Assembly: GCA_052388025.1 (NCBI GenBank)
Contig: JBQTIP010000020.1
Coordinates: 18,076 to 82,075 of the forward strand
Direction: 5' to 3'
DNA from: JBQTIP01 sp052388025
GTDB lineage: Bacteria; Actinomycetota; UBA4738; HRBIN12
Length of the DNA: 64,000 bases
The notes beneath the pieces are model-generated. The model made no database searches, was not told the DNA's origin, and saw only the letters and a list, made by a program, of their open reading frames with translations. Position numbers and translations under genes: made by a program. Numbering within the stretch: position 1 is the first letter of the stretch; each line of letters begins with the position of its first letter. Positions 17,416 to 25,459 of this stretch are shown one piece after another.

Positions 17416-18564
17416 CTACGCCTGAGCGAAGATGTCCTCGGCCGCGGCCACGGCCGCGCCGCGCTTCACCGGATAGCCCATACGCTCGAGCGTGATCTCG
17501 AGGGCGGCAAGGCCCCGGATCATGTCCAGCCGGTCGTAGTAGCCGAGGTGGCCGATCCGGAAGACCTTCCCCTTCAGCGGCCCCTGCCCCGGGGCGAGGA
17601 TCACGCCGTGGTCGGCGCGCACGGCGGCCACCAGCTCGTCGCCGTCGATCCCTTCGGGGGCCCGGATCGCCGTCACGGCCCACGCCCGCTCGGGGTGATC
17701 CCCGAACAGGTCGAGGCCGAGCGCCTTCACGCCGTTCTTCACGGCCCTCGACAGCAGCTCCTGGCGAGCGAGCGCCGCCTCGATCCCGTCCTGGAAGTAC
17801 AGGCGAAGCGCCGCCTGAAGCCCTTGCATAAGCGAGATGGCCGGCGTGAACGGGTTCTCCGGGTTCTTGAGCTCGTAGGAGGCCTTGTACATCGCCCAGT
17901 CGAAGTAGAAGCGCGGGTTCTGGGCGCTCTTCGTCGCCTCCCACGCGGCCGGAGAGATCGCGACGAACGAGAGCCCGGGAGTCGCCGACAGCGCCTTCTG
18001 TGAGCCGCTCACGGCCACGTCGATCCCCCAGGCGTCCGTCTCGAAGGGAACCGCGCCGAGAGAGGAGACGCAGTCCACGACGGTCAGGGCGCCGGCCGAC
18101 CTCGCCGCGCGCGCCACGGCTTCGACGTCGTGGATCACCCCGGTCGATGTCTCGCTCTGCTGGACGAGCACCGCCTTGGTCGGTCCCTCGGCGAGCGCCG
18201 CCTCGACGTCCAGCGGGACGACGGCCCGGCCCCACTCGTAGTCGATGGTGCGCACGTCGAGCTTGAACGCCCGCCCGATCTTCGCGAAGCGCTCCCCGAA
18301 GAACCCCGCCACGGGCACGACCACGCGGTCGCCGGGGGAGAACAGGTTCGCGACCGCCGACTCCAGCCCGCCGGTGCCCGACGACGCGAAGATCAGCACG
18401 TCGTTCTCGGTCTTGTAGAGGCGCTTCAGGTCCTCGGTGACCTCGCGGAGCAGGTTCCCGTAGCCGGGGCCCCGGTGGTACACGAGGGGACTGCCCTGGG
18501 CGAGGAAGACCTCAGGGGGAACGGGGGTCGGACCGGGGGCCAGGATGATCTCGGGCCTGTGCAT
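17416..18564 (-). CDS. Class V aminotransferase (phosphoserine/alanine-glyoxylate type)
   Basis: PLP enzyme of 382 aa from the ATG at 18564, chosen because AAGGAG lies 10 bases upstream; a longer in-frame start at 18585 has no ribosome site. The PLP lysine is K190 in SGSQKALSATPG and the N-terminal APGPTPVPPEV loop is typical of alanine-glyoxylate/serine-pyruvate aminotransferases. Its coupling to serA indicates it serves as the phosphoserine aminotransferase step (an AGT-like SerC substitute), as proposed for other AGT-serA pairs. Alanine- or serine-glyoxylate transamination is the alternative. Confidence 0.92.
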   Translation of the reverse strand: MHRPEIILAPGPTPVPPEVFLAQGSPLVYHRGPGYGNLLREVTEDLKRLYKTENDVLIFASSGTGGLESAVANLFSPGDRVVVPVAGFFGERFAKIGRAFKLDVRTIDYEWGRAVVPLDVEAALAEGPTKAVLVQQSETSTGVIHDVEAVARAARSAGALTVVDCVSSLGAVPFETDAWGIDVAVSGSQKALSATPGLSFVAISPAAWEATKSAQNPRFYFDWAMYKASYELKNPENPFTPAISLMQGLQAALRLYFQDGIEAALARQELLSRAVKNGVKALGLDLFGDHPERAWAVTAIRAPEGIDGDELVAAVRADHGVILAPGQGPLKGKVFRIGHLGYYDRLDMIRGLAALEITLERMGYPVKRGAAVAAAEDIFAQA

Positions 18565-18663
18565 CGTTCGGGTCACTCCTTGCAATGATCAGTTTGCCGG
18601 ACCGAACGCCAGCGGGCCAGCGTATCATCTGGTGGCCGCCTCACCGGGCGGCGCTTTTCGCGT

Positions 18664-21600
18664 ATGGCGACCATCGTGTTCCTGCTGAAGCGCTTCGTCG
18701 CCCAGCGGCTGCTGGGACTGGCGATCGTGGTCACGCTGGCGTTCACGGTCGGCGTGTTGGTGGCCGGCCCGATCTACGCGGAGGCGGCGCGGGAGGCGAT
18801 CCTGTCCTCCGCCCTCAGCACGGCGCCCGTGCAGATCAAGAACGTCCGGTTCGCGACGTATGGCGACGCCGAGTTCGCCTGGGTCGACGCGGACGCGATC
18901 GTGCAGGGCGCGACCGCGGGGCTGCCGGTGATGAAGATCGTGCGGCAAGGCCGGGCCACGATCCGGCTTGAAGCCGGCGCGGAGCCGATCTCGGTCCCGG
19001 TGCTGTTCAGGGACGGCGCCGCCGACCACCTTCCGTTCAAGGGGGAGCCGCCGGAGGGACCCGGGGAGATGGCCCTCCCAGTGACCGTCGCGAGGTTCCT
19101 TGACATCCGGGTAGGCGACGCCGTGACCGTCACCGGCCCGACCGGCGTGCAGGCAGAGCTCGATGTCACCGGCACGTTCGGCGACCCCGACCGCGGTGAC
19201 CCGTTCTGGTACGGCCCACTGATCCCGTTCCCCTCGCAGGACTCCACCGAGCTGCCGCCCGTGCTGCTCGACCGGAGCGGCTATCTCCCACTGGCGAAAG
19301 ACGTCGACCTGGTGACGGAGTTCGTCTGGGACGACTACCTCACGCTGGAAGCAGTGCCGTTCGTCGGGGCCGAGCGGATCCCCGGCCTCATCCGGCAGGC
19401 GAACGACCAGCTCCGCCTGACCCCCGAGTTCCGGCGGCTCAGAACGACGAGCGGCCTCGCAACGCTCATGGAGCTGGTCCGCCAGCGCATCGCGAACCTG
19501 CGGGTGCCGATCTACCTCGTCGTGTTCCAGATCGGGGCCGTGACCCTGGCAGTGCTGGCCGGCGTCGGCTCGCTCACGCTCACGCGACAGTCCTTCGAGC
19601 TGGCGGTCCTTCGGAGCCGGGGGTTCTCGCGCGGGAAGCTCATCGCCGCCCAAGGGGTGCAGGCGGTGCTGTCGGCGGCCGTCGCCTTCCCGCTCGGCCT
19701 CTTGATCGGCGTGGCGCTCGCACGCCTGGCATCGGAGTCGAACGGCCCGTCGCTCCCGGGCGTGCTGTTCCCGGTCCGGATCACCGGCATCGCGCAGATC
19801 CTCGGGCTCGTCGGCGCCGCGCTCGGCGCGCTCATCCTGCTGCTGCTCTCGCTCCCCCACGTCGCCCGCACGATCCTGGAGGAGCGGCGCCTCCTGTCCC
19901 GGGAGGCGCGGCCGCTGCTCGCGCGCTACCCGGTCGAGGCGTTCGTGGCTCCCCTCGGCATCTTCGCGTTCATCGAGGTGCGCAACCGCGGGTTCCTGCC
20001 GGTCACGCAGCGGGGCTCGCTCGATCCGCTCGTGCTGCTCGCGCCGACGCTGCTCCTGTTTGCGGCCTCGTTCCTGGCGCTCCGGCTGCTTCTGCTGCTG
20101 CTTCGCCGGTTCGACCGCTCGATCGGCCGGGTGCGCAGCCTGCCGCTCTACCTTGCCGGCCGGCGGCTCGGGCGCTCGCCGGGCGCGAGCTTCGCGACGT
20201 CGCTGCTGTTGGTCCTGTCGGTCGGCCTGCTCGTCGTTTCGACGTCCTACCGGGCGATCGTCATCCGCAACCACGAGGACAGCGCGCACCAGCAAGTCGG
20301 CTCGGACTGGAACATCCAGGTGGCTGCGCCGGAGCAGACGTTGCTAGCGCTCCAGGGCGTGCCGCCCGGCATGACGCCGGTCGTGCGCACCCAGCCGTCG
20401 TTCGAGACCGGCAGCTTCCCGACCTCCCCGACGGCCCTCGGGATCGACCCCGCGACGTTCGCCTCGGGGGGCTGGTGGCGCGAGGACTACTCCGACATGT
20501 CGCTCGCCGAAATCCTGTCCCGCCTGCAGTCGCCGGTGCCCGGCCAGCCGCTTCCGCCGGGCGCCGGGACGCTCCGCGCCACCGTCGATGCCACCAAGGA
20601 GATCGACGGCCTGGTCCTGCTCGCCACCGTCGAGGGGCCGGGGGCGCGGGTCTCGGTGCTCTCGATGGGCGCGCTTCGCCCCGGAGCCAACACCTACGAG
20701 GTCGGCCTGGAGGGAGCCGATCGCGTCCTGTCGATCGCCGTCCAGGACCCGGGCACGCGTGACCTGCCGGGGAAGGTTCGGCTCACGATCGAAGGTGTCG
20801 AGGCCGACAGCCAGGCGGTGAGCCTCTCGGGCTGGGAGCCGATCGGATGGCGGAGCAGCGAGGGGATGATCCGCCCGGAGGGCGGGGGCCTCAAGCGAAC
20901 TATCCGACGCGGCGCCGGGCACGGGATCGGAGGCATCGCACCGGCCCTGGGACCACTCCCGGCCCTCGCGTCGCCCGGGATCGTTGCGTCTCAGGGCGAG
21001 GTCTTCGAGGCCACGGTCGGCGCGCAGCTGCTGGAGTTCCGGACCGTGGCCGAGGCGGACGCCTTCCCCACCGTCTCAGGCGAGTTCATCGTGGTCTCGA
21101 CTCCGGCCCTGCTCTCCGCCGCGGCGCGCATCCCCGAGGCGGGGCTGTCCCTCTCCGAGATGTGGGCCATGGGTGACCGCGACCCGCGGCCCGCCCTCTC
21201 CGCCGCCTCGTTCATCGTGGGGCGAACCCAGAACGCGGCGCCGATCGTCGCCATCCTGTCGCAGCTCCCACAGAGCCTCGCGGTCGGCATGCACTTCGCC
21301 GCGGCGGCCGGCGGCCTGGGCCTGGTCGTGATCGGCGTGGCGGTCGGCCTGTACTTCGGAGAGCGGCGGCGCGAGTTCGAGTTCGCGTCGCTCCGCGGGA
21401 TGGGGACCGAGCCCGGGCAGATCTCCCGCGTGCTGCTGCTGGAGCAGAGCCTGCTGATCGGCTTCGCGATCGTGGCCGGCGCCGGACTCGGCTTCGCGAT
21501 CCTGCGGCTGATGATCCCCTACGTCGGCAAGAGCCTCGGCGCCGCCTTCCCCGCCCCGGTCCTGGTGGTCGACTGGCGCTCCCTCGGCATCTCCTGGCTC

Positions 21601-21696
21601 GCCATCGTGCTTGCGACGGGGATCGGCCTTCTTGCGGCGCTCCGGGCGCTGCTCCGCTCGTCGGTTACGTCGGTGCTTCGAGGCGAGGCGGAATGA
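18664..21696 (+). CDS. ABC transporter permease with FtsX domains
   Basis: Large inner-membrane protein of 1010 aa. One N-terminal membrane anchor (13-35) precedes an extracytoplasmic domain. A first FtsX-type membrane block lies around 275-410, further helices around 450-530, a second large external domain follows, and a last three-helix FtsX block lies around 880-1000. This is the MacB/LolE-like type VII ABC plan, which uses mechanical force on envelope substrates rather than pore transport. It is translationally coupled (ATGA overlap) to two ATPase genes. Substrate unknown; lipoproteins, lipids and peptides are candidates. Confidence 0.93.
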   Translation: MATIVFLLKRFVAQRLLGLAIVVTLAFTVGVLVAGPIYAEAAREAILSSALSTAPVQIKNVRFATYGDAEFAWVDADAIVQGATAGLPVMKIVRQGRATIRLEAGAEPISVPVLFRDGAADHLPFKGEPPEGPGEMALPVTVARFLDIRVGDAVTVTGPTGVQAELDVTGTFGDPDRGDPFWYGPLIPFPSQDSTELPPVLLDRSGYLPLAKDVDLVTEFVWDDYLTLEAVPFVGAERIPGLIRQANDQLRLTPEFRRLRTTSGLATLMELVRQRIANLRVPIYLVVFQIGAVTLAVLAGVGSLTLTRQSFELAVLRSRGFSRGKLIAAQGVQAVLSAAVAFPLGLLIGVALARLASESNGPSLPGVLFPVRITGIAQILGLVGAALGALILLLLSLPHVARTILEERRLLSREARPLLARYPVEAFVAPLGIFAFIEVRNRGFLPVTQRGSLDPLVLLAPTLLLFAASFLALRLLLLLLRRFDRSIGRVRSLPLYLAGRRLGRSPGASFATSLLLVLSVGLLVVSTSYRAIVIRNHEDSAHQQVGSDWNIQVAAPEQTLLALQGVPPGMTPVVRTQPSFETGSFPTSPTALGIDPATFASGGWWREDYSDMSLAEILSRLQSPVPGQPLPPGAGTLRATVDATKEIDGLVLLATVEGPGARVSVLSMGALRPGANTYEVGLEGADRVLSIAVQDPGTRDLPGKVRLTIEGVEADSQAVSLSGWEPIGWRSSEGMIRPEGGGLKRTIRRGAGHGIGGIAPALGPLPALASPGIVASQGEVFEATVGAQLLEFRTVAEADAFPTVSGEFIVVSTPALLSAAARIPEAGLSLSEMWAMGDRDPRPALSAASFIVGRTQNAAPIVAILSQLPQSLAVGMHFAAAAGGLGLVVIGVAVGLYFGERRREFEFASLRGMGTEPGQISRVLLLEQSLLIGFAIVAGAGLGFAILRLMIPYVGKSLGAAFPAPVLVVDWRSLGISWLAIVLATGIGLLAALRALLRSSVTSVLRGEAE

Positions 21697-22532
21697 TCGA
21701 CGACCCGCTCGTCCGCTTCCGCCACGTGTACAAGGTCTACCGCGTCGCCGATACCGGCGTCGTGGCGCTCGGCGGGGTCGACTTCGAGGTCCACCGGAGC
21801 GAGTTCCTGGCGGTCGTGGGCCCGAGCGGGTCGGGGAAGTCGACCATCCTGAACATGGTTGGCGGCCTCGACCGCCCGACGGCGGGCGTCGTGGAGGTGG
21901 ACGACCACGACCTGGGACGTCTGAGCGAGGAGGAGCTCACCGTCTACCGACGAGACAAGGTCGGGTTCGTGTGGCAGGGCACGGCGCGGAACCTGGTTCC
22001 GTACCTGACGGTACGCGGGAACGTGGAGCTGCCGCTCACGGCCAAACAACAGGTCGGCGTGACCCGCCGCCGACGCTCCGATGAGCTCCTGGAGGTCGTC
22101 GGGCTCCGTGACCGGGCGCAACACAGGCCCGGGCAGCTCTCCGGCGGCGAGCAGCAACGCGTGGCGGTGGCCGTGGCGCTGGCCAACGTCCCGAAGCTCC
22201 TGCTCGCCGACGAGCCCACGGCCGAGCTGGATAGCGAGTCCGCCGAGCTCGTCCTTTCCGCCTTCCGCGCCGTGAACCGGGAGTTCGGCGTCACGATCGT
22301 CATGGTGACGCACGACCTGATCGCCGCTCGCAGCGCCGGCCGTGCCATCCGGCTACGCGACGGACGCCTGCTTGCGGAGGGAGTCGCCGTCGAGCCGGTC
22401 GGCGACGACGGGCGGCTTCGACTCCCCGAGGAGGCCGTGGAGACGCTCCTCGGCCACGACCTCGAGGTGGAGGTCGTAGGTGGGGAGGTCCGCGTCCGGC
22501 GCCGGGGCGAGCGGGGGGCGGATCATGGCTGA
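21693..22532 (+). CDS. ABC transporter ATP-binding protein (FtsX-type partner 1)
   Basis: ATPase of 279 aa. Walker A GPSGSGKS (43-50), signature LSGGEQQR (149-156), Walker B LLLADEP (169-175) and the H-loop His in VMVTHDL are all intact. It has a C-terminal extension of about 40 aa after the ATPase core. Its start overlaps the permease stop by 4 bp. It belongs to the LolD/MacB-like group that drives FtsX permeases. A second ATPase follows, so the complex may be a heterodimer. Confidence 0.95.
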   Translation: MIDDPLVRFRHVYKVYRVADTGVVALGGVDFEVHRSEFLAVVGPSGSGKSTILNMVGGLDRPTAGVVEVDDHDLGRLSEEELTVYRRDKVGFVWQGTARNLVPYLTVRGNVELPLTAKQQVGVTRRRRSDELLEVVGLRDRAQHRPGQLSGGEQQRVAVAVALANVPKLLLADEPTAELDSESAELVLSAFRAVNREFGVTIVMVTHDLIAARSAGRAIRLRDGRLLAEGVAVEPVGDDGRLRLPEEAVETLLGHDLEVEVVGGEVRVRRRGERGADHG

Positions 22533-23238
22533 GCCGCTGCTCCAGGCGACGGCCATCGTGCGCCGGTACCGAGGCGCTCATGGAGTGACGGCCGTGCGTG
22601 GAGCGTCGCTCGAGCTGCATCCCAAGAGCTTCGTCGCGCTCATGGGGCCATCGGGGTCGGGCAAGACCACCTTCCTCGGGGTGCTGTCCGGCCTCGACCG
22701 GCCCGACGCCGGGGAGATCCGCTGGCACGGCCGGCCGATCGGAGACATGTCCTTCCGGGAAGGGGTCGTCCTTCGCCGGTCCGGCATGGGAATCGTCTTC
22801 CAGAGCTTCGGACTGCTTCCCACGCTATCGGCGGTGGAGAACGTGGAGCTGCCGCTCCGGGTCGCAGGAGCGGACCTCGAAGAGAGCCGCGAGCGGGCGG
22901 CCACGTGGCTCACCCGACTCGGGCTCGCCGACCGGCTGGAGAATCGGACCTTCGAGCTGTCGGCCGGACAGCAGCAGCGCGTGGCCGTGGCCCGTGCGCT
23001 GATAACGGAGCCGGAGGTAGTGCTGGCCGACGAGCCGATCGCCGAGGTCGACACCGAGAACGCGGACCTGATCCTAGACGCGCTCTGGGAGGTCATCCGC
23101 CGCGGCGGCGCCGTGCTCGCCGCCACCCACAACCCCGAGGCGCTGCTGTACGCGAACCGCGTCGTCCTGTTTCGCGACGGGCAGATAGAGGCCGAGGGAA
23201 CGCCGGCGGAGCTCGCCTCGCGCGTGACGACCGACTAG
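22525..23238 (+). CDS. ABC transporter ATP-binding protein (FtsX-type partner 2)
   Basis: ATPase of 237 aa from ATG 22525, which overlaps the preceding gene by 8 bp. Walker A GPSGSGKTT, signature LSAGQQQR (SAGQQ in place of the usual SGGQQ), Walker B VVLADEP and the H-loop in ATHNPE are present. Together with the previous two genes it forms one operon. The stop codon TAG is part of a CTAG palindrome and a strong hairpin follows. Confidence 0.95.
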   Translation: MAEPLLQATAIVRRYRGAHGVTAVRGASLELHPKSFVALMGPSGSGKTTFLGVLSGLDRPDAGEIRWHGRPIGDMSFREGVVLRRSGMGIVFQSFGLLPTLSAVENVELPLRVAGADLEESRERAATWLTRLGLADRLENRTFELSAGQQQRVAVARALITEPEVVLADEPIAEVDTENADLILDALWEVIRRGGAVLAATHNPEALLYANRVVLFRDGQIEAEGTPAELASRVTTD

Positions 23239-23253
23239 TCCATCCCAGACTAG
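23235..23253. repeat. CTAG palindrome, copy 2 (shortened)
   Basis: CTAGTC (23235-23240) and GACTAG (23248-23253) around a 7-base loop. The right part CCCAGACTAG matches the right arm of the copies at 2430 and 48554. The TAG stop of the second ABC ATPase gene is inside the left arm. Confidence 0.55.
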
Positions 23254-23256
23254 ATA

Positions 23257-23322
23257 GGTGCGGGGGCCTTCGCTCCGCTTGCCTTTCCATCCCCAACCCC
23301 GCTCCGCGAAGCCCCCCGCACC
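23257..23322 (+). terminator. GC-rich hairpin after the ABC operon
   Basis: Arms GGTGCGGGGGCCTTCGC (23257-23273) and GCGAAGCCCCCCGCACC (23306-23322) pair over 17 positions with one mismatch around a 32-base loop. It starts a few bases after the operon stop. No T-run follows, so a Rho-independent role is inferred only from strength and position. Confidence 0.6.
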
Positions 23323-23350
23323 CCAAGCCGCCACGGCTCCAAGGGTCGGG

Positions 23351-23500
23351 TCAGAACCGGAGGGACTTCCAGACGTCCTCGCCGCGGTCGCGTAGATCCT
23401 CGGCGAAGTCCTCGCGGACTCGCGGGGTGCGGCCGAGCACGCGGTCCATCAGGGACCGATGCCCCTTCCGCCGGCCGACCGACCGAGCCACCGCGTCCAT
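23351..23500 (-). CDS. Small basic protein or protein C-terminus, unknown
   Basis: A 49-aa frame from ATG 23500 to the TGA at 23351-23353. It is rich in Arg, Asp and Glu, contains DRVLGRTPRVREDFAEDL, and ends in VWKSLRF. The pattern looks like real coding sequence: a charged amphipathic helix and strong G/C at third positions. In frame upstream it extends about 14 codons (LNLQRRIRDAK) to a TGA, so it may instead be the tail of a degraded longer gene. No Shine-Dalgarno is seen before the ATG. It lies downstream of the ferredoxin reductase gene on the same strand. Not recognised. Confidence 0.35.
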   Translation of the reverse strand: MDAVARSVGRRKGHRSLMDRVLGRTPRVREDFAEDLRDRGEDVWKSLRF

Positions 23501-23579
23501 CTTCGCGTCTCGGATGCGGCGCTGGAGGTTGAGGTCTCAGGTGGGGTGCGTCGCAATCGGGCTGAACACGCTGGCCCTT

Positions 23580-24806
23580 TCAGTCGGTCTCTTGAGGCAG
23601 GAGCTTGCGGACGTCGACGTCGGGGTCCCGGAGGGCGGCTGGGTCCGGGCGAGCTCGGGCCTTGATCAGCGACATCGAGCGTCGCACGTCGCGCGGCCAG
23701 TTGAGACTCACCGTGGAGAGGACGACGCCGTCCTTCAGCAGGAAGGCCGCGAAGCTCCGTTCCTCGAGGCTTCCGCGGATCACCGTCTCGTCCCACTCCC
23801 TGGCGAACCCGGCCATCTGGAGGTTGGCGTCGTACTGATCGGACCAGAACCAGTGAGGGTCGTCGAAGACCTGGCCGCGACCGAGCATGTTGCGCGCGGC
23901 GACCTCTCCCATCTTGATCGCGTTGTCGTAGTGCTCGACCCGGATGCGGCCGAACACCGGGTGATCGTGGCTGGCAACGTCGCCGGCCGCGAACACTCCG
24001 GGCACGCTCGTCTCGAGGCGCGCGTCCACTTCGATGCCCCGGTCGGCCGCGACCGCCAGGCCCTCGGCCGGCTCGGTCACCGGCTCGACACCGACGCCGA
24101 CCACTGCGAAGTCGCACTCGATCTTGCGGCCCTCCTTCGTCACGACCGCTTCGACACGGCCGTTCCCATCGAAGCGCTCCACGGTTTCTTTGAATATCAT
24201 CTCGACGCCGTGATCGCGGTGCAGCCCCTCCAGGACCCGGCCGATCTCGGGGCCGAGAACTCGATAGAGCGGAGTCTCGAAGGGCTCGACGACCGTTACG
24301 TCCACGCCGAGATGGCGGAGCGAGGCCGCCACCTCGGCGCCGATGAAGCCCATGCCGGCGAGAACGACCCGTCCGCCGCGCGCGGCGGCCTCTCGGATGC
24401 GATCGGCATCCTGGGCAAAACGCAGGTCCAGCACTCCCGGAAGGTCCGCCCCGGAGACAGAGAGGCGCCGGTTCCGGCTCCCGGTCGCGATGAGGGCCCT
24501 GTCGAACGCCACCAGCTCGTCGCCCTGCAGCACGACCGCGCGATCCACCACGTCGATCCGCTCTGCCCGGGTTCCGAACCGCATCTCGATGCCGTGCTCC
24601 GCCCACCAGCCCTCCGGGCGAACGAAGCCTCTCTCCAGCGGCTGCTCGCCGCGCAGGTATTCCTTCGACAGAGGGGGCCGCTCGTAGGGCGGCAGCGGCT
24701 CCGCGCCGATCAGCACGAGGCGGCCCTCGAAGCCCTCCTCGCGAAGCGTCGCCGCCGCCGTCCCGCCGCAGAGGCTGGCGCCGACGATGGCGAACGTATC
24801 CCTCAT
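23580..24806 (-). CDS. FAD-dependent ferredoxin reductase
   Basis: Pyridine nucleotide-disulfide-type flavoprotein of 408 aa that passes electrons from NAD(P)H to a ferredoxin, as in BphA4 and putidaredoxin reductase. FAD fold at the N-terminus (VGASLCGG, 8-15), ERPPLSKEYL, second dinucleotide fold AGMGFIGAE, and the FAD-contacting VFAAGDVA. The C-terminal reductase domain includes FWSDQYDANLQM, typical of this family. The Rieske ferredoxin gene is 3 bp upstream on the same strand and is the obvious partner. The terminal oxygenase is not adjacent; the P450 at 1.2 kb is only a candidate. Confidence 0.93.
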   Translation of the reverse strand: MRDTFAIVGASLCGGTAAATLREEGFEGRLVLIGAEPLPPYERPPLSKEYLRGEQPLERGFVRPEGWWAEHGIEMRFGTRAERIDVVDRAVVLQGDELVAFDRALIATGSRNRRLSVSGADLPGVLDLRFAQDADRIREAAARGGRVVLAGMGFIGAEVAASLRHLGVDVTVVEPFETPLYRVLGPEIGRVLEGLHRDHGVEMIFKETVERFDGNGRVEAVVTKEGRKIECDFAVVGVGVEPVTEPAEGLAVAADRGIEVDARLETSVPGVFAAGDVASHDHPVFGRIRVEHYDNAIKMGEVAARNMLGRGQVFDDPHWFWSDQYDANLQMAGFAREWDETVIRGSLEERSFAAFLLKDGVVLSTVSLNWPRDVRRSMSLIKARARPDPAALRDPDVDVRKLLPQETD

Positions 24807-24809
24807 CGG

Positions 24810-25121
24810 CTAGTCGACCGCGACCTGGAGGTCGACCCCCTCCTCACGGACTTCGTAGGTCGCGACCGGCTCGGTGGCCGGCCCGTTCACGACGGCGCCG
24901 GTAGTCACGTCGAACTGGCTTCCGTGGCAGGGACACTCCACCACACCGCCGTCGAGCTCCCCTTCGGCGAGCGAGCACTGCTGGTGGGTGCAGATGTCGT
25001 CGAACGCGTAGAGCGTGCCGCCGACGTTGGCGACGGCGACGGTAAGCTCGCCGACCGGATAGGAAGCGACGTCGCCGGAAGCGACGTCGCCGGCCTCCCC
25101 GACCCTCACGAAGTCTGCCAT
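24810..25121 (-). CDS. Rieske-type [2Fe-2S] ferredoxin
   Basis: Small electron carrier of 103 aa. The cluster ligands are C44-T-H46 and C63-P-C-H66, as in the BphA3/NirD-like Rieske ferredoxins. A strong GGAGGAGG lies 8 bases before the ATG. It is coupled to the ferredoxin reductase gene with a 3-bp gap. Residues 11-20 are a five-residue duplication (GDVAS twice) caused by a 15-bp tandem repeat in the DNA. Confidence 0.95.
   Translation of the reverse strand: MADFVRVGEAGDVASGDVASYPVGELTVAVANVGGTLYAFDDICTHQQCSLAEGELDGGVVECPCHGSQFDVTTGAVVNGPATEPVATYEVREEGVDLQVAVD
25063..25092. repeat. 15-bp tandem duplication in the Rieske gene
   Basis: GAAGCGACGTCGCCG occurs twice in a row without change. 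It is in frame and adds five residues to the N-terminal part of the ferredoxin. This looks like a recent slippage event. Confidence 0.85.
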
Positions 25122-25459
25122 CTCGATTCCTCCTCCCGTTCTTATCCGCAGATTCTCTACCAGAACGGGTCCGGCCCGTGCGGCTCAAGCATCGCGGCCG
25201 GCCTGACGATGCGATGCGTCGTGAAGCTCAACGCACGCCTCCGCGGGTGGGCGTTCTCTGCGCGCTGGCGGTCCTCGCCGGGGGCCGTCTGCGAGCGGGG
25301 GGGCGGGCGCAGCCCGACCTCTCGAACCCGCCCGGCGAAGGCGGCATCGAGCAGGCATACGCCCACCTCACGCGGGAGCTGGAGAGCTGGGCCCAGGGTC
25401 ACCCGGCCGAAGCCGCGATGGCGCTCGCTCAGTACGGGACGAAACGCCTCGGGTCCGAT
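25122..25459. other. Gap with no convincing gene
   Basis: This 338-bp stretch lies between the Rieske gene start and the MFS stop. It holds the ribosome-binding region of the Rieske gene (25122-25140). Open frames exist on both strands but none has a recognisable domain, a ribosome site or a natural boundary. No tRNA-like cloverleaf or terminator was seen. The base composition is like coding DNA, so it may be a decayed gene. Confidence 0.5.

Noticed and set aside
15776..17425. Long plus-strand open frame opposite serA
   Set aside because: SerA on the minus strand has all catalytic, NAD and ACT features; the opposite frame is a composition artefact.
25290..25345. Possible tRNA (GGGTTCGAGA on the minus strand)
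   Set aside because: The T-loop-like string lacks a matching 5-bp stem, and no acceptor or anticodon arm can be folded.
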